Part shown: piece by piece, positions 34,749-46,397 of the stretch | Position numbering within the stretch: position 1 is the first letter of the stretch | Layout of the letters: every line of letters starts with the position of its first letter | Assembly: GCA_017163975.1 (NCBI GenBank) | Contig: JAFFSR010000264.1 | Location: 5,483,501-5,547,500, forward strand | Reading direction: 5' to 3' | Length of the DNA: 64,000 bases | Source of the DNA: Anastatus disparis | Lineage: Eukaryota > Arthropoda > Insecta > Hymenoptera > Eupelmidae | Program-made: the position numbers and the translations under genes | The notes under the pieces: generated by a model | Told to the model about the DNA's origin: nothing | The model's input: only the letters and a program-made list of their open reading frames with translations | Databases searched by the model: none

Positions 34749-35431
34749 ATATCACAACTTTTTCAAAGTCTAAAATTCTTATCTCAATAAATTTATTAAC
34801 TTTACCGATAATCTGATACTTTAATATGATAACACTAATTTTATAGCAATATTCATTAGCAATCGCACAACTCGTATTCTATCTCTTTCTCTCACATCAG
34901 ACGAAAAACTCTCCGCCGTTCTCTAACATCCGCCGGAAATCTGAAACAACCCGATATAGAAAAGAAATCGATAGACTAACCTCTAATCCTTCTTAAAAAA
35001 ATGATGAGCCGCCATGTTGAAGCATCTAAAGATCGAATCCTGATTGGTCGATATAGAATAGGCACCAAAAATTAAATTTTAAAGGGTTTAGATTTTTTAA
35101 ATAAATAAAAATTTATTTCTAGGCATTGTTTTTTAAATATAATAGAAGTAACTCAATTAAAATAGAATAAGAATATTTTATTTTAAACCAAGCAATATTA
35201 TTTATGTATATAACCAATGTATAGTTTAATGATAAAATATATAACTATGAGCACAAACAAGGTGACTACCTTTTATTTAAAAATTCCAGTAAAATTGTAA
35301 AGACATCAAATAATATAACAATTCAGATAAGTAATTTATTCCTTTATTGCATAAGTATTGCTTAATGCAGGTACAATATGTATATATTTTTAATTGTTTT
35401 TCATTTAAAAATAAGTATAGTAACAGCAATT
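34749..35431. other. AT-rich DNA, no gene
   Basis: A short less-AT patch (34890-35060) holds no open frame or motif. Confidence 0.45.
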
Positions 35432-35486
35432 AATGAAGGTTTGAGGTTATGAAGGTTTGAGGTTATGAAGGTTTGAGGTTATGAAA
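35432..35486. repeat. 18-bp tandem repeat (ATGAAGGTTTGAGGTT)
   Basis: Three perfect units of ATGAAGGTTTGAGGTT plus junction bases, then a partial one. Confidence 0.9.
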
Positions 35487-35639
35487 GTTTTATTATTCTA
35501 TATTTCTATTACTCAGATTAAAAATCATCAAAGTACCAAAAAAAAGTAAAATATTTAACTAATGTTTTAAAGATAAATTTATGCACATTTTAATAAAAAA
35601 AATAAGGTTAGAATGAATCAAGATCAAAATTTACTGATA

Positions 35640-36390
35640 ACAATGGATGATACAATTGACGAACAAACTTTATGTCTATTTTTAATGAAAATTTAAATAA
35701 TCTACTTATACGAGTGTGCTATTTCATAATATACAATACTATTTAGTTAAACTTATTATATTAAATATTAATACATAAATAAATAGAAGTATAAAATGTG
35801 TGTTTTCAGTAAATGTAGTTTGAAAATAATTTGCACACTGATAAAAGTATGACTACGATAGGCAGCTTTGTTATAGATTGACATATAAAATTTGTATTAC
35901 AGTTGACGAACAAGCTATATGTCTATTTTTAATGAAAATTTGAATAATTTACTTATTCATTTTATATAAGTGTGCTATTTTATGATATACGATGAATTAA
36001 TATTTAATATAATGTATTTAACTGAATAGTTTGCTTATACGAGTGAGTTATTTTATTATATACATTACTATTTAACTAAATATTAATACATGAAATTAAA
36101 AAATGGAAAAACAATTTATGTTTTAATGAATAAAGCTTAAAAATAATTAACATGCTGATAAAATTATAACTATAGTAAGCATCCTTTTTATATATTTGTA
36201 TATATAAAATTTGCATTACAGTTGACAAACAAGCCATATGACTATATTTTCAATAAAAATTTGAATATTTACTAATATAGGTGTGTTATATTTTATAATA
36301 TAAAATGAATTAATATTTAATATAATATATTTAACTGATTAGTTTACTTATACATATGGGTTATTTTATAATATACAGACATAAGCTGAA
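35640..36390. repeat. Three diverged units (~250-320 bp)
   Basis: TTGACGAACAARCTWTATGTC recurs at about 35655, 35903 and 36221 (there as TTGACAAACAAGCCATATG), with AAAATTTGAATAATTTACTTA after it. Non-coding. Confidence 0.75.
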
Positions 36391-36823
36391 ATAACTTGGG
36401 CGCCTATGCACTTTCTACTCAACTGTAGTTATTTGAGCTATCAGACCTGAGTTTCAGTCTGAAAAAAAATCAGATTTAAATGTAATTGATAATTTTTTGT
36501 TATTATAATATTAACTAATAAAACTTCTTTTTAGCTTAAATATACATTAAATAAAAAAGTTTGATCCATGAATAGTTTTATAAACCCTTATCTGATACTT
36601 AAAATCCTTTTGATTAGTTAAAAACTTGATTTTGTTTATTTAATAACACTATTTAAAATGAAATAATGTTGTATGTGTATCATGTCTTAAGATTTATGAG
36701 TTATAAATATATTTTAATACACTTCTACTTTCTCATAAAGAAAACATTGTATCAATAAAAAAATTTGTTCTATTTTTTTATTAATTTGTACATATTCAGA
36801 CTCATGGAAAAAAGTGGTTTCCA
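36391..36823. other. AT-rich DNA, no gene
   Basis: No repeat or coding signal noticed. Confidence 0.4.
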
Positions 36824-36925
36824 CCCTGTTAAAAAAAATCAGGCGAGAAATCACCTGATTTCTTAGGTGATTTATCATGCCAAAATCTCATGTAATGATC
36901 TCTCACCTGATTTTTTTTTGTAGGG
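36824..36925. mobile_element. Tiny MITE CCCTGTTAAAAAAAATCAGG, CA duplication
   Basis: Ends CCCTGTTAAAAAAAATCAGG and the complement CCTGATTTTTTTTTGTAGGG, flanked by CA (36822-36823, 36926-36927). 102 bp. The start CCCTG and the 2-bp duplication tie it to the CCCTGGTAGAAA group. Confidence 0.7.
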
Positions 36926-37009
36926 CAGAAAATGTCTGTATGTATGTGTGTGTGTATGTACTCATTACGCCAATTAGATCTCGAAAAGTACTCGACTTCA
37001 AATTTTGCA

Positions 37010-38040
37010 TACAATTTATTTTTTTGTCTAACTGGTACGGAAACTATTGAAAACTGGTTTTCTTGGCATAGTTTTAATTTTAGAACAATTTAAAACATTT
37101 TTTTTCAATTCTAATTTTTAATTTTTTTTTGTATTTTACTTTAAGTACTCGATGGATTTGCTCTAAAATTTGCTTGGAAATTATTTGCGACTACCAAAAG
37201 AAAAACTTCTGAAAACTGATGGGTGGGGCTCGAACATTAGAATGTTATTTATTTAATTAACATTTATTTAGAAGTTCATATAAATTATGTGCATATCAAG
37301 ACTTTTCATTTATTCATTTTAGAATTTTCGTATTTTCAGCGACTGAAGTAACGAAAATAACTAATGCGAGTAAAGCATTTTAGAATATTCACTTTATCGA
37401 AATAAGAAGTAGCAAAATAAATGTACGTCTAAATTTAGAATAAATTATATCAAGATTTCGAAAGAACTCTAAATATTTTAATCGAATAATTTGAGATTAT
37501 CACTACTGCTTTTTGAAATCATGAAAATTCATTATTACTTTATTCTAAATTATGGAATATGCTATTCGTAATTGTGGCACTCTAAATAAATATTCATTAA
37601 ATAAATAACATTCTAATGTTCGAGCCCCACCCAAACTGATTTTCTTAGCGTGGTTTTAATTTTAGATAATTTTGTAAAATTTGAAAAAAAAAATTCATTT
37701 TTCTTTTATTTTACGTAAATTACTCTATAGATTTGCCCCAAAATTCGCATGCAAGTTATCCGCTATTGTCAGGAGAAAAAAAATTTTAAAAACTAATTTT
37801 CTTAGCGCAGTTTTAATTTTAGAGCATTTTGAAAATTATGAAAAAATTTTTATTTGAAACCACTTTTTTTGACTCCCGGAGTCTAAATATGTACAAATTA
37901 ACGAAAAAATAGAAAACATTTTTTCACCGATACAATAATTTTTCTTTGAGAAAGCAAAATGAAATCAAAATACTCTAACACAATGAGCTCTATGAGAAAG
38001 CATTACACCAAAGCACTTGGCAGCGTTTTTGTAAATGCTT
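37010..38040. repeat. Degenerate dispersed repeat, inverted cluster
   Basis: The complement of the 4.1-5.2 kb cluster: TTTTAGAGCATTTTGAAAA, GCAAGTTATCCGCTATTGTC, and at 37985-38035 AAAGCACTTGGCAGCG. A hAT-like MITE splits it. Confidence 0.7.
37221..37632. mobile_element. hAT-like MITE with 8-bp duplication
   Basis: Ends GGGTGGGGCTCGAACATTAG and the complement, flanked by perfect AAACTGAT (37213-37220, 37633-37640). Eight-base duplications are made by hAT (and a few other) transposases. 412 bp, long inverted arms (AGAATGTTATTTATTTA), no coding region. Confidence 0.85.
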
Positions 38041-38302
38041 AAGTTCAAATAAATGTAATAGATATATTTATTATTACCTATAATGCGGTTATGAAGTAGC
38101 TAAGTAAAGTCATTTATTTAATAGTCATTAAATATATAAAGATGAAAAAGATGCTTTTGTAATTTTAAATAATGAGGGATTTTTAAACTCTTATTACCAA
38201 TAATAGTATTTAAAAATTTAATTTACTGCAATATTTAATTTAATTTAATGCTATCCAAACTAAAGATGTAACGCATATAATAATTAGTGAAAACAATTTT
38301 AT

Positions 38303-38807
38303 ATGAATGAGTTGAAACAAAATTTAATGCAAGTAAAAAATAAAATGTTTTTTTTTGTGAAAAACTTTTTGATTCTTTATTGCAAAATTTATATTATTTT
38401 CATACATTATTTTAAAACTCGGAAATTGATAGTGATGAAAATCAATAATGAATCAGATGAAATGTTTCTTCTAGAATATTTAAATTCTTTTAATCCTTCC
38501 AGTAAATTACATTTGAGAGAAAAATTTATTGTAATGCTTATAAGAAATATAAGTATTAATAAAGGTTCATGCAATAGTGCGAGATTGCAAATTTTAGAAT
38601 TTTCTAATCATTTATTAAAATGTAAAATTTTGACGGGTGGTATAAGATAATATTTTTCCAAACCGTAGTAGATTGTATTGTGAAAATGAATATTCCTTTT
38701 ACATTTAAAAGAACGTAATTTTCATGTGAATTATCTTTTGCTATGACGATTAGTAAATTACGTGGACAAACGTTTGATAATATAATTATTGTTTTAAGGA
38801 ACTGAAC
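38303..38807 (+). pseudogene. Helitron helicase C-terminal fragment
   Basis: LEYLNSFNPSSKLHLREKFI, MLIRNISINKGSCNSARL and LLKCKILTGG match the late Pif1-like region of Helitron helicases (compare NGLPPHKLYLKVG...CNGTRLIV at 16.9 kb). After a frame shift, FAMTISKLRGQTFDNIIIVL gives motif V/VI. It breaks off at about 38807 and continues at 41458. A separate, older Helitron on the plus strand. Confidence 0.8.
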
Positions 38808-39039
38808 ACGGTTAAAAACAATTGTGTAGTCTGTTAACTTTTATTTTCTGTTACTAAATTGTCTGTTGAAGTAACAAACAAGGATGTGACGATTTAACAG
38901 ACTTTATGTCAGTTGATTCTGAAAATGTCCGTAACAAACGACTAAAATAGATAGTCCAGGGGCAAACTACATAAGTCTTCGATAGGTCGATCGAGGTCCT
39001 CAATTCTACCTAGGTTTTTTATGTATTTTTGACCTGCTG

Positions 39040-39550
39040 AATCCGAATTTTTTGGGTAAAATGTCTGAAAATGGCGCATTTAATAATTATTAACAATTTT
39101 CATAAACAAATTATAAAAATGCACTTAAAAAAAAATTTTATCATATTTTTTTAGTTCATTTTGAGTAAAAAAGGTTCTAATGAACATATTGCTAAAATGC
39201 ACTGAATCGGCAGAAAACAAATTGCAAAGTTTGAAAAACGCGATTTTTTATAAATACGGTCGCTAACTACTGTAATCTTTAAGTTTATATTTTAACCAAC
39301 AATTTAAGCTATTGTGAGTTAAAATGAAATCAGTAGAAGCTGAGCTATAGGCTGTCAAAGTTTTGAAAAATCGCGTTTTTTCAAACTGCGATTTTTTTTT
39401 GCCGATTCAGTTCATTTTAGCAATATGTTCATGAGAACCTTTTTTACTCAAAATGACCTAAAAAATATCATAATTTTTTTTTTTTTTTTAAAAACGTATT
39501 ATTATAATTTGTTTATAAAAATTGTTAATAATTATTAAAATTATATCATT
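39040..39550. mobile_element. Foldback MITE A in the insert
   Basis: TAATAATTATTAACAATTTT, AATGAACATATTGCTAAAATG and AATCGGC at the left are mirrored by CCGATTCAG, CATTTTAGCAATATGTTCAT and AAAATTGTTAATAATTATTA at the right. Central GAAAAACGCGATTTTTTA/TGAAAAATCGCGTTTTTTC. Confidence 0.75.
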
Positions 39551-39675
39551 GTAAATGTCACGAAAGCTATTCATTAGACAACGAATATCATATTATAAAC
39601 GAATATGATATTGTATAAGATATAATAAAAACGTTCTTTCTAATATTTCTTGAGTTCTTGTACATTTATTAATTT

Positions 39676-40046
39676 AAGGAGTCTCATATGTCAGCTATAG
39701 TTTGTTGTTCATAAAAATTAAAAGTTTAAAGAACTCTTCAAAATTTTGATAAAAATTAATTTATACCTAGAAAAAAATTTCTGCAAATTTTCAAGTAGTC
39801 TTATCAACTAATTTTTTTATATGTGCTCACTCGAAGTCCGCGTGTTTTGTATCTCATAGTAGTAAAAAGATAAACTTTAAGTGAGCATAAATAATAAAAT
39901 CAGTCGATAAGTCTAACTAAAAATTTGCAGAGATTTTTTTCCAGGTATAAATTAATGTTTTTCAAAATATTGAAGAATTTTTAAACTTTTGATTATTATG
40001 AACAACAAACTATAGCAAACTATAGCTAGCACAGGAGACTCCTTAA
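39676..40046. mobile_element. Foldback MITE B in the insert
   Basis: TTAAGGAGTCTCATATGTCA...AGCTATAGTTTGTTGTTCAT at the left is mirrored by ATGAACAACAAACTATAGC...GGAGACTCCTTAA at the right; inner TTTATACCTAG/CCAGGTATAAATT also pair. Confidence 0.75.
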
Positions 40047-41119
40047 ACGTGAATTTAAAAAAATAAAACTATATATAAAACGTGTATGTATGTGTACGGA
40101 AAACAAGACCAAAAAAAGTTTTAGTACATTGACAGACAATGTCTGTAATTTATAAGTAAAATTTTAACAGACATTTGTTTGTTAAATCCTTTAAAGACAT
40201 TTTGTTTGTTAAAGTAACACACATTTTTGTCTATTAACTGGTTTTAACAGACTTTGTCTTTGATATTTCTAACTGTGAATAAACTAATAGCAGCAGTTGT
40301 TTCAATTTTTCTTTATTTCTATAAGAGAAAAAACGACTTTTCTCCTCTATTTTTTAGAGAGGCCACTTCAGGTGCTAAAACATAAAATTTAATAACAACT
40401 GATAACAGTTTCTTAATGATTAAAAATTTCTAAATTCATCAACAATACATTAAAAAAATTCACCTAAAACAATACATTTTAGGCGTAACAATAAAAATAA
40501 AAAATGAAACTTACAAGTATTAAACATGTGGTATTACATAACTATTTTTGTTTTATAAAAATGTATAATAATAGATATTTCTATTAATAATAAAAATTTA
40601 CGCAATCTAATATGCGTCGTCATGATCTACGTGACATTATGAAGTATAAGTTATTTCAACGAATATAGACGCTGATAGAAGCGTACATGGGAAATTTCTG
40701 CCAAAAATGAGTTGGTTCTGTTACCCAGCTACTTGGGGACGCCATCAAATCCCATGTATTTTTATATCTATGTAAATCATATATATAGCACATTTTTCAT
40801 ATGTATAGATATACAAACAATGTTGAAGTGTTACCCAGGCTTTCGGACGAAAAATGTAACCCAGAAGAATCCTTCTATAAGCGTCTATCTTCTTTGGTTA
40901 TACAAATCTTTAACATAGGTAATTTAGGTGAGTTACGTATGTACAAAGTGACTAGCAAGTGTTTTCTTTTATGTACTTGGTATTTGATTCAAGATTTTGA
41001 CTCACATGAATGAATTTGATTTAATTATATTTAATCTAATTTAACAATTATTGCGTTTTATTGTAAATAATTTATTCTTGAAACCGTTTTATCAAAAAAA
41101 TTAATTTCTTTTTAATAAT

Positions 41120-41375
41120 TCAACTATGTATTTATTATATACGTTGTTTAATTTTTGAGTGTCGTGTATTATTGCAATTTTCATATTTTTTAATATGTAT
41201 CATTTCTGATAGCAATCTTTTTTGATAGTTGCATTCAATGTCTAATATGTTTGAGGTTCCTATGTTTGTATCAAAGCTATGGCTAGAATTTTTACAGTGT
41301 GTAACCAACGCAGATTTGTCTCTATTATGCTTCAAATCACTTATATGTTGTAAATAAAGAAAAATTGAAACAGAT
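41120..41375 (-). pseudogene. Penelope-like element C-terminal fragment
   Basis: Encodes QHISDLKHNRDKSALVTHC, HSFD, NILDIECNYQKRLLSEMIHI, the tail after the GIY-YIG core in Penelope-like retroelements (aL-x2-H...FD...iLd-e-x-y-x-kR-x2-SEM-x-I). The GIY-YIG core itself and the reverse transcriptase are not seen here. Fragment of about 70 codons. Confidence 0.65.
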
Positions 41376-41457
41376 ACTGCTATTAGTTTATTCAGTTGCT
41401 TAAAAAAAATTTTAGCTGTTGTTAGCTGTTTAAAAGAATAATATAATTATTGATTGA

Positions 41458-41545
41458 TGAAGAGAAGTTTTTGATCATGGTCAGTTGTATGCTGCGGTAT
41501 CTAGAGTTTGATCTTATATCCTACATGCCAAAAAACTAATATAAA
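41458..41545 (+). pseudogene. Helitron helicase last motif
   Basis: REVFDHGQLYAAVSRV then a stop: the final helicase motif (compare [13 protein letters not shown] at 16.55 kb). It continues the frame interrupted at 38807. Confidence 0.8.
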
Positions 41546-41809
41546 TATTGAAAATTATGTATGTAAAAAATTATATTAAAAATTTCTTTTAATTTAATTT
41601 TTTTATTTTTTGATGACATATTAAAGGCACTTTGTACTGTTTGATTTTAAGGTTCATAATTTTAGTTTTTATTTAAAATTAATTTTTGATAGATGACCAC
41701 TCATCATTTTTTTAAAAACAATAAAATTGCTACTAAAATAATTTCGTTTATTAAAATTACTTATCATGTTTATAGATGTTATTATATCCATAGTTGACCC
41801 TGGAGTATA

Positions 41810-42221
41810 AATTTGTTGCGCGCTTCGCGCGCATGAATGTAGCTACACAGTAAAAAATCTAAAGTAAAATCATATATGTGTTCAGTAATTTTACAAATAA
41901 AAATACTTCATTAAATGCAGTAAATTTCCAACTTCAATCATAATTTTATTAGCACGATTGTAAAATTAATAATCGTGTTGTAAATTTACTGCATTTGACG
42001 TAGGTAATAATCAGACCCACGTTGAGTGTAGTGATTTTATTATGAACAGTAGTAATTCATTTTACAAATGTATTTGTAAAATTACTATGATATATTTAGT
42101 AAAAGTACGAAATGAGTTAGTAAATTTACTACTATCAACTGTAATTTTACTATATTTAATGTGGGTCTGAAAATTACCTAAATTTTATAGTAATTTTACA
42201 ACAGGATTTTTTACAGTGTAG
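41810..42221 (+). other. Helitron 3' end, split by a MITE
   Basis: Hairpin GCGCGCTTCGCGCGC (about 41817-41831), then ATGAATGTAG and CTA; after the MITE comes G then T. Without the MITE this reads CTAG followed by T, the Helitron 3' rule. The layout matches the ends at 44220-44242 and 22520-22550. Confidence 0.75.
41846..42218. mobile_element. MITE CACAGTAAAAAATC, TA duplication
   Basis: Ends CACAGTAAAAAATC and GATTTTTTACAGTG, flanked by TA (41844-41845, 42219-42220) which belong to the Helitron CTAG. Interior is AT-rich and palindromic (GCAGTAAATTT, ACAAATGTATTTGTAAA). 373 bp. Confidence 0.8.
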
Positions 42222-42596
42222 TAATATAAAAAAATCATGAAAACTTGACTTTTGACCATGTGTTTTTGTTGTCAGATAAAACATTAGATCATTTTATGTA
42301 TACTAGTAATCAAATAATATGTAAATATTGAAACATAATCATTTATTCAAAGTTTTAATCTTTGAACATCACAAATTCAAAGTAAATAGGGAAAGCCGTA
42401 GCGCTATCTTGCCATAAGGAGCGCTACCGCGCTCCCTGATAAAATAATGAAGATTATTTATTTTTAGGTATTATAATTGATAAATAACATCTGCTAGCAT
42501 GTAAAATATATGTATATACGCGTGACATTTTCTGCAGTCGCAACAACAAAAGTCAATAGAGTTTCATTTCTACTCATTTGACTTTAGTTGCGCGGT
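42222..42596. other. Remainder of the LTR insert
   Basis: No gene. A hairpin-forming GGAGCGCTACCGCGCTCC occurs near 42417-42436 (see 5446). Ends at LTR piece 2. Confidence 0.45.
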
Positions 42597-42643
42597 CTAT
42601 TGAGGCCGATAACGAAGATAACTCAAAATGTATATATAGAGAT
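42597..42643 (+). mobile_element. 3' LTR of the gypsy element, piece 2
   Basis: CTATTGAGGCCGATAACG... to GTATATATAGAGA matches 8021-8064. Interrupted directly by the Helitron, continued at 44243. Confidence 0.9.
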
Positions 42644-44242
42644 CCTCTTTTAAAAAAACGATGGCCGGATGTTGTGAAACATTTTATACTAAGAACGTGA
42701 TTGGTGGATTGAATAGAATCATATGATTGGCGAAAAACGAGATTTGATTTAATATAATATGCTTAAATAAAATCATCGATTTAAAATTTAATAATGAAAA
42801 TCATTGATAAATAATTAAATTATAATTATTGAGTTATAGTTGGATTTTTTAAATAAAATTATCAATATAAACATCGCTAACTTCCGTTTACAAAATTCTT
42901 TTGTGTGAAGATGTCGAGAGTGCGAAGTACCGCTCTATATTCACTTGTTATTGTATATTTAAAATTAGAACATCCCTGGTGGAAATTGAAACGTTTTTTT
43001 TACTAGTTTATGACCAGTAGAAATGGAAACGCTTTTTTTAACATTTAATGGCCATTTCTTTGGCATTATTATTACTAATAACCTCAAATTTTTATGTTCA
43101 CCATTTTTAATGCTCACATTTCTACCAGGGATTGTAACAATTCTATGCCATTTACTTCTGAATTCTTTTTTTAAAAATTGTACCATAAAATAGTTATTAA
43201 GCAATAAATTTAGCAATAAATATTTTTTGAAAATACAGATGTTATGAACTTTTTAGCTTATAACAAGGCAAATAATTTTGTAAATTTAAAAAGAGATTTA
43301 AAATATTTCGGAATATTTTAAAATAATTTATAAAAAAACCGATAAGTAATACAATTTCGATAATATAATTTAGTATATAAAATATTTCTAGATTGACAGC
43401 TTAAAATTTTTTTTTCAAAAATATAGTATAATACTTGCCTAAAATGTACTATTTTTAAAAGTTTTTTTATTTAATTTCAAAATTTAAATTGAATCACGCT
43501 TAGAATAAACAGTTCTTCTGCAAAATAAAATAAAAAATTTTTTGTTTGAAAGAATAATATAATTACTATAATTAAGAAAATATAAATTAGAATTTTTATT
43601 TTTATTTGTATTTTAAAAATAGGAACGATATACATATCGTTAAGAATGGATTTGAACTATTTTATTTTTTATATATTTTATGGATTTCATATTGTTGAAA
43701 ATATTAATTTTTAAATAACTTCATTCATTGGTTATTAAGAATTTAGGATTCCAATATTACATATTAAAATTTTTCTGGTACTTTTTTTAATTCTCATTTA
43801 AGATATATCTTGAAAATCAAATACGTTAGATTTATATTAAGTGTATAAAAAGCTATATATTCGTAAAATAACTTTTGACTTTGTAATAGTTTACGTTATT
43901 TAAATTTTGAAATATTTAAGAAATGTCTAAAAAATAATCTAAAAGTTTACTATTTTTTAAAATAATAATAAGAAAATGAATATAGTGATAATATATCTTT
44001 TAAATGGGATTTATTTTTCTCGAAGTTTTCCGTGTCTATAAATTCATTGATGCCGCGTAAACTGCTCTGATACATTAGTATATAACATCAATTTCTTTAC
44101 TGATGCAGATATTAGTAGATATGAAATTATTATTATTTACTAATGAACAGAAAATAATAACACTATATTAACGGTTAATCATTAACAATTTATATACATT
44201 TAGATTAGATATATGGCGCGCTTGCGCGCATGGATTTTCTAG
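42644..44242 (+). mobile_element. Non-autonomous Helitron in the 3' LTR
   Basis: Starts TCCTCTTTTAAAAAAACG after A, ends hairpin GCGCGCTTGCGCGC + ATGGATTTTCTAG before T. The 5' LTR (about 8060-8070: AGAGATATAG) is the empty site, showing A^T insertion without duplication. It is the sister of 22520-23666. Contains a CCCTGG MITE. 1599 bp; no protein. Confidence 0.93.
42974..43130. mobile_element. CCCTGGTGGAAA MITE, AT duplication
   Basis: 157 bp, ends CCCTGGTGGAAATTG and ...ATTTCTACCAGGG, flanked by AT (42972-42973, 43131-43132). The sister Helitron at 23.3 kb lacks it, giving the empty site. Confidence 0.85.
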
Positions 44243-45336
44243 TATAGTAAAATGAATATAGAAATGGAATGTTCTATTTCTGTTAATGAAAAAGTATTAT
44301 CAATGTTTGATTATTAATAATAAAATATATAAGATGTAATTTTTTAAAATAATTCTTTATACATAAATAGAACATTCAATTTCTATAATATGTATAAAAA
44401 TGATTATTTTATTTAAAGTTTGAAGATAGAAATTAAAATATAAAAAATTAGCTTTTTTAGATAATAAATAATAGAATAGATTATTAAATATAGTTTTTTG
44501 GAATGTAAAGGAAATATAATGTTTCTTTCACAAATATATTTATCTTAATTAAATGTTTCTTTGGCAAATATATAAAATGAATTTTATCAATCATTCTATT
44601 TCCTAATGTATGATTCTTTAGTGAGAAATAGAACTTCATAGAAGGTTTATGAAATAATGTAAAAGAGCGTGAATCCATCCAAGCTCATCTCATTCTCTCT
44701 TAGATGTTCGATCATGTAACATCTAAGATGTATTCTATCGGATTCTTGATCCGACTCTCTACGCGGAAAAATGTAGAAACTAGCTTACTATAAGATTCTC
44801 ATTTCATTTAATTGTTTATTTAAATAAATGATTGTATTTTTATAATTTATTTAAAAAAGGATTGTTTATATTAAATAAATTTAATAATTTAAAATTAATA
44901 AAAATGATTCTCAATTCATTAAATTAAATCTGTTTTACACTAATTTCAGATAATAAAGGTAATAATGCATCTTATCTTTAAAATGCACATTATCGCACGT
45001 TCAATGGTAAAGCATCCAGCGAACGTCGTCGATTATTGTACTTTCATAAGTTGCATTTATAATAAGGATATAATATCGCACTTCCGATAGTAAAGCATCT
45101 GGAGGAAGTCGTCGATTGTATATCCTTGCATAGTTATTATAATACCAATCATCGCATCTCTGACAGTAAAGCATCTAGAGGAGATCGTCGATTCTGGTGT
45201 TTTAATCCTTCTTGCTGTATGGATTATGTGACTAATGCATGTCAAGAACTTATTAATGTAACTTTAATCTATATTTTGGTAATTTATTATTAAAATTACT
45301 TGGCAACCGTGCATCTAGCAAAACGCGTCCGTTACA
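44243..45336 (+). mobile_element. 3' LTR of the gypsy element, piece 3
   Basis: Matches 8065-9156 and ends CGCGTCCGTTACA. The three hairpins are present (about 44975-45210); here the first inner stem is a perfect ACGTTC/GAACGT (44997-45002/45021-45026) and the second unit's TRG/CYA pair reads TAG/CTG. ATC follows the LTR end, as ATC precedes 7872. Confidence 0.9.
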
Positions 45337-45363
45337 ATCTTATTTGTCTACATTTATTTACCT

Positions 45364-45577
45364 CAAAAGCCACATCTCGTATCAAAAAAAGGAATATTTT
45401 CATAGATAAGAAAAAATTGATTTTATAGCTTCGTTTTCAAAAAAACCTTGAAAAAATTAAAATAAAAAGATTAGCTTAAACAATTAGGTTTTTCAAGGTT
45501 TTCTTGAAAAGAAGCTATACAATTAATCCTTTTTTATCAAAGAAAATTTTCATTTTTTTTATACGAGATGCGGCTTT
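45364..45577. mobile_element. Small foldback MITE
   Basis: AAAGCCACATCTCGTAT at the left, ATACGAGATGCGGCTTT at the right; inner AGCTTCGTTTTCAAAAAAAC/GTTTTCTTGAAAAGAAGCT pair. Target duplication unclear. Confidence 0.75.
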
Positions 45578-45994
45578 CTCTTCATTTTGCTAAAGTTATT
45601 AGTTCTTTCAAAAAATTAATTCTTTGATTGGAAAAGGACAGAGATTCGTGAAATCCTCTTAAAAAACGATTATATTGTACGTATGTTCGACTAACGATTA
45701 TATTAAAAGTTCTACAAAGATACGATCTTGATACATAGAAATTTAAGTTACAATTATGTCGAATCCACTGTAATGATACGATCATCTTACTCTAGAAGTT
45801 TAGTTACGATTGTCTATAATTTTTTATAAGATATGACTTTGTTACATAGGTTCTTCGAGATAAGATTTAGTAAATCAAAGGTATCGGCATTCTAATTTTT
45901 ATGCCTTATAGTGTGTTTTTTTGACATATTGAATTTTTACAAGCTTAAAATTTTAATAGATAAGAAAACTAATTCTCCAAAGTTATTTTTCTTC
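45578..45994. other. Spacer, no gene supported
   Basis: The 67-codon minus frame (45582-45785) has no recognisable domain; ACGATTATATT words repeat in it. Left unassigned. Confidence 0.4.
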
Positions 45995-46007
45995 AGACAA
46001 TATCGAA

Positions 46008-46397
46008 TTTTTTTTTTTTTTTTTGTTTTAAAGAGAAAGATTAATATATAAAGGATATTGTCCTCTATATGATTAACCTTTTTATATGGTGATGTCGAGG
46101 GAATCCCCCGCCCGGCATCTGTTTAACACATTACATCAGGCTAGGACTGTCAGACCCACCATACCGAAAACTTTGACTACCGATGGATGGTCAGCCACTT
46201 TTGTAACCAACAATCAACCGATACCCAATGAGGTCGGATTTTTTAAAGAGTCGCGATATAAATGGCACATACACTTATTTTCTTTCGAAAAAAAAGTTAG
46301 AGGTACCTGGCCAGGATTCGAACCCATGCCCTCCGCGTTAAAGGCAAGAGCTCTATCCATTACACCGCCGCGCTCTCATACAACACCGCGCTCTCAT
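46008..46397 (-). mobile_element. tRNA-derived SINE, compact copy
   Basis: Same family as 11229-12399: poly-A tail (T-run from 46008), body with CAGCCACTTTTGT..., and a tRNA-like head with GGTTCGAATCC near 46312-46322. Duplication AGACAATATCGAA / AGACAATAGCGAA flanks it. The CGCGCTCTCATA head end is duplicated. Confidence 0.88.

Larger units (their letters stand above)
38808..41457. other. Insert inside the plus-strand Helitron fragment
   Basis: This block separates two parts of one helicase frame. It holds two foldbacks, repeated ACAGAC...TTTGTYTGTTA words near both ends (38830-38935 and 40130-40270), AT-rich DNA and a Penelope fragment. No intact gene; frames 40712-40918 and 40801-41013 have no recognisable domain. 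Confidence 0.55.

Noticed and set aside
38303..38650. Independent 115-aa gene
   Set aside because: Helicase motifs show it is the C-terminal part of a decayed Helitron.
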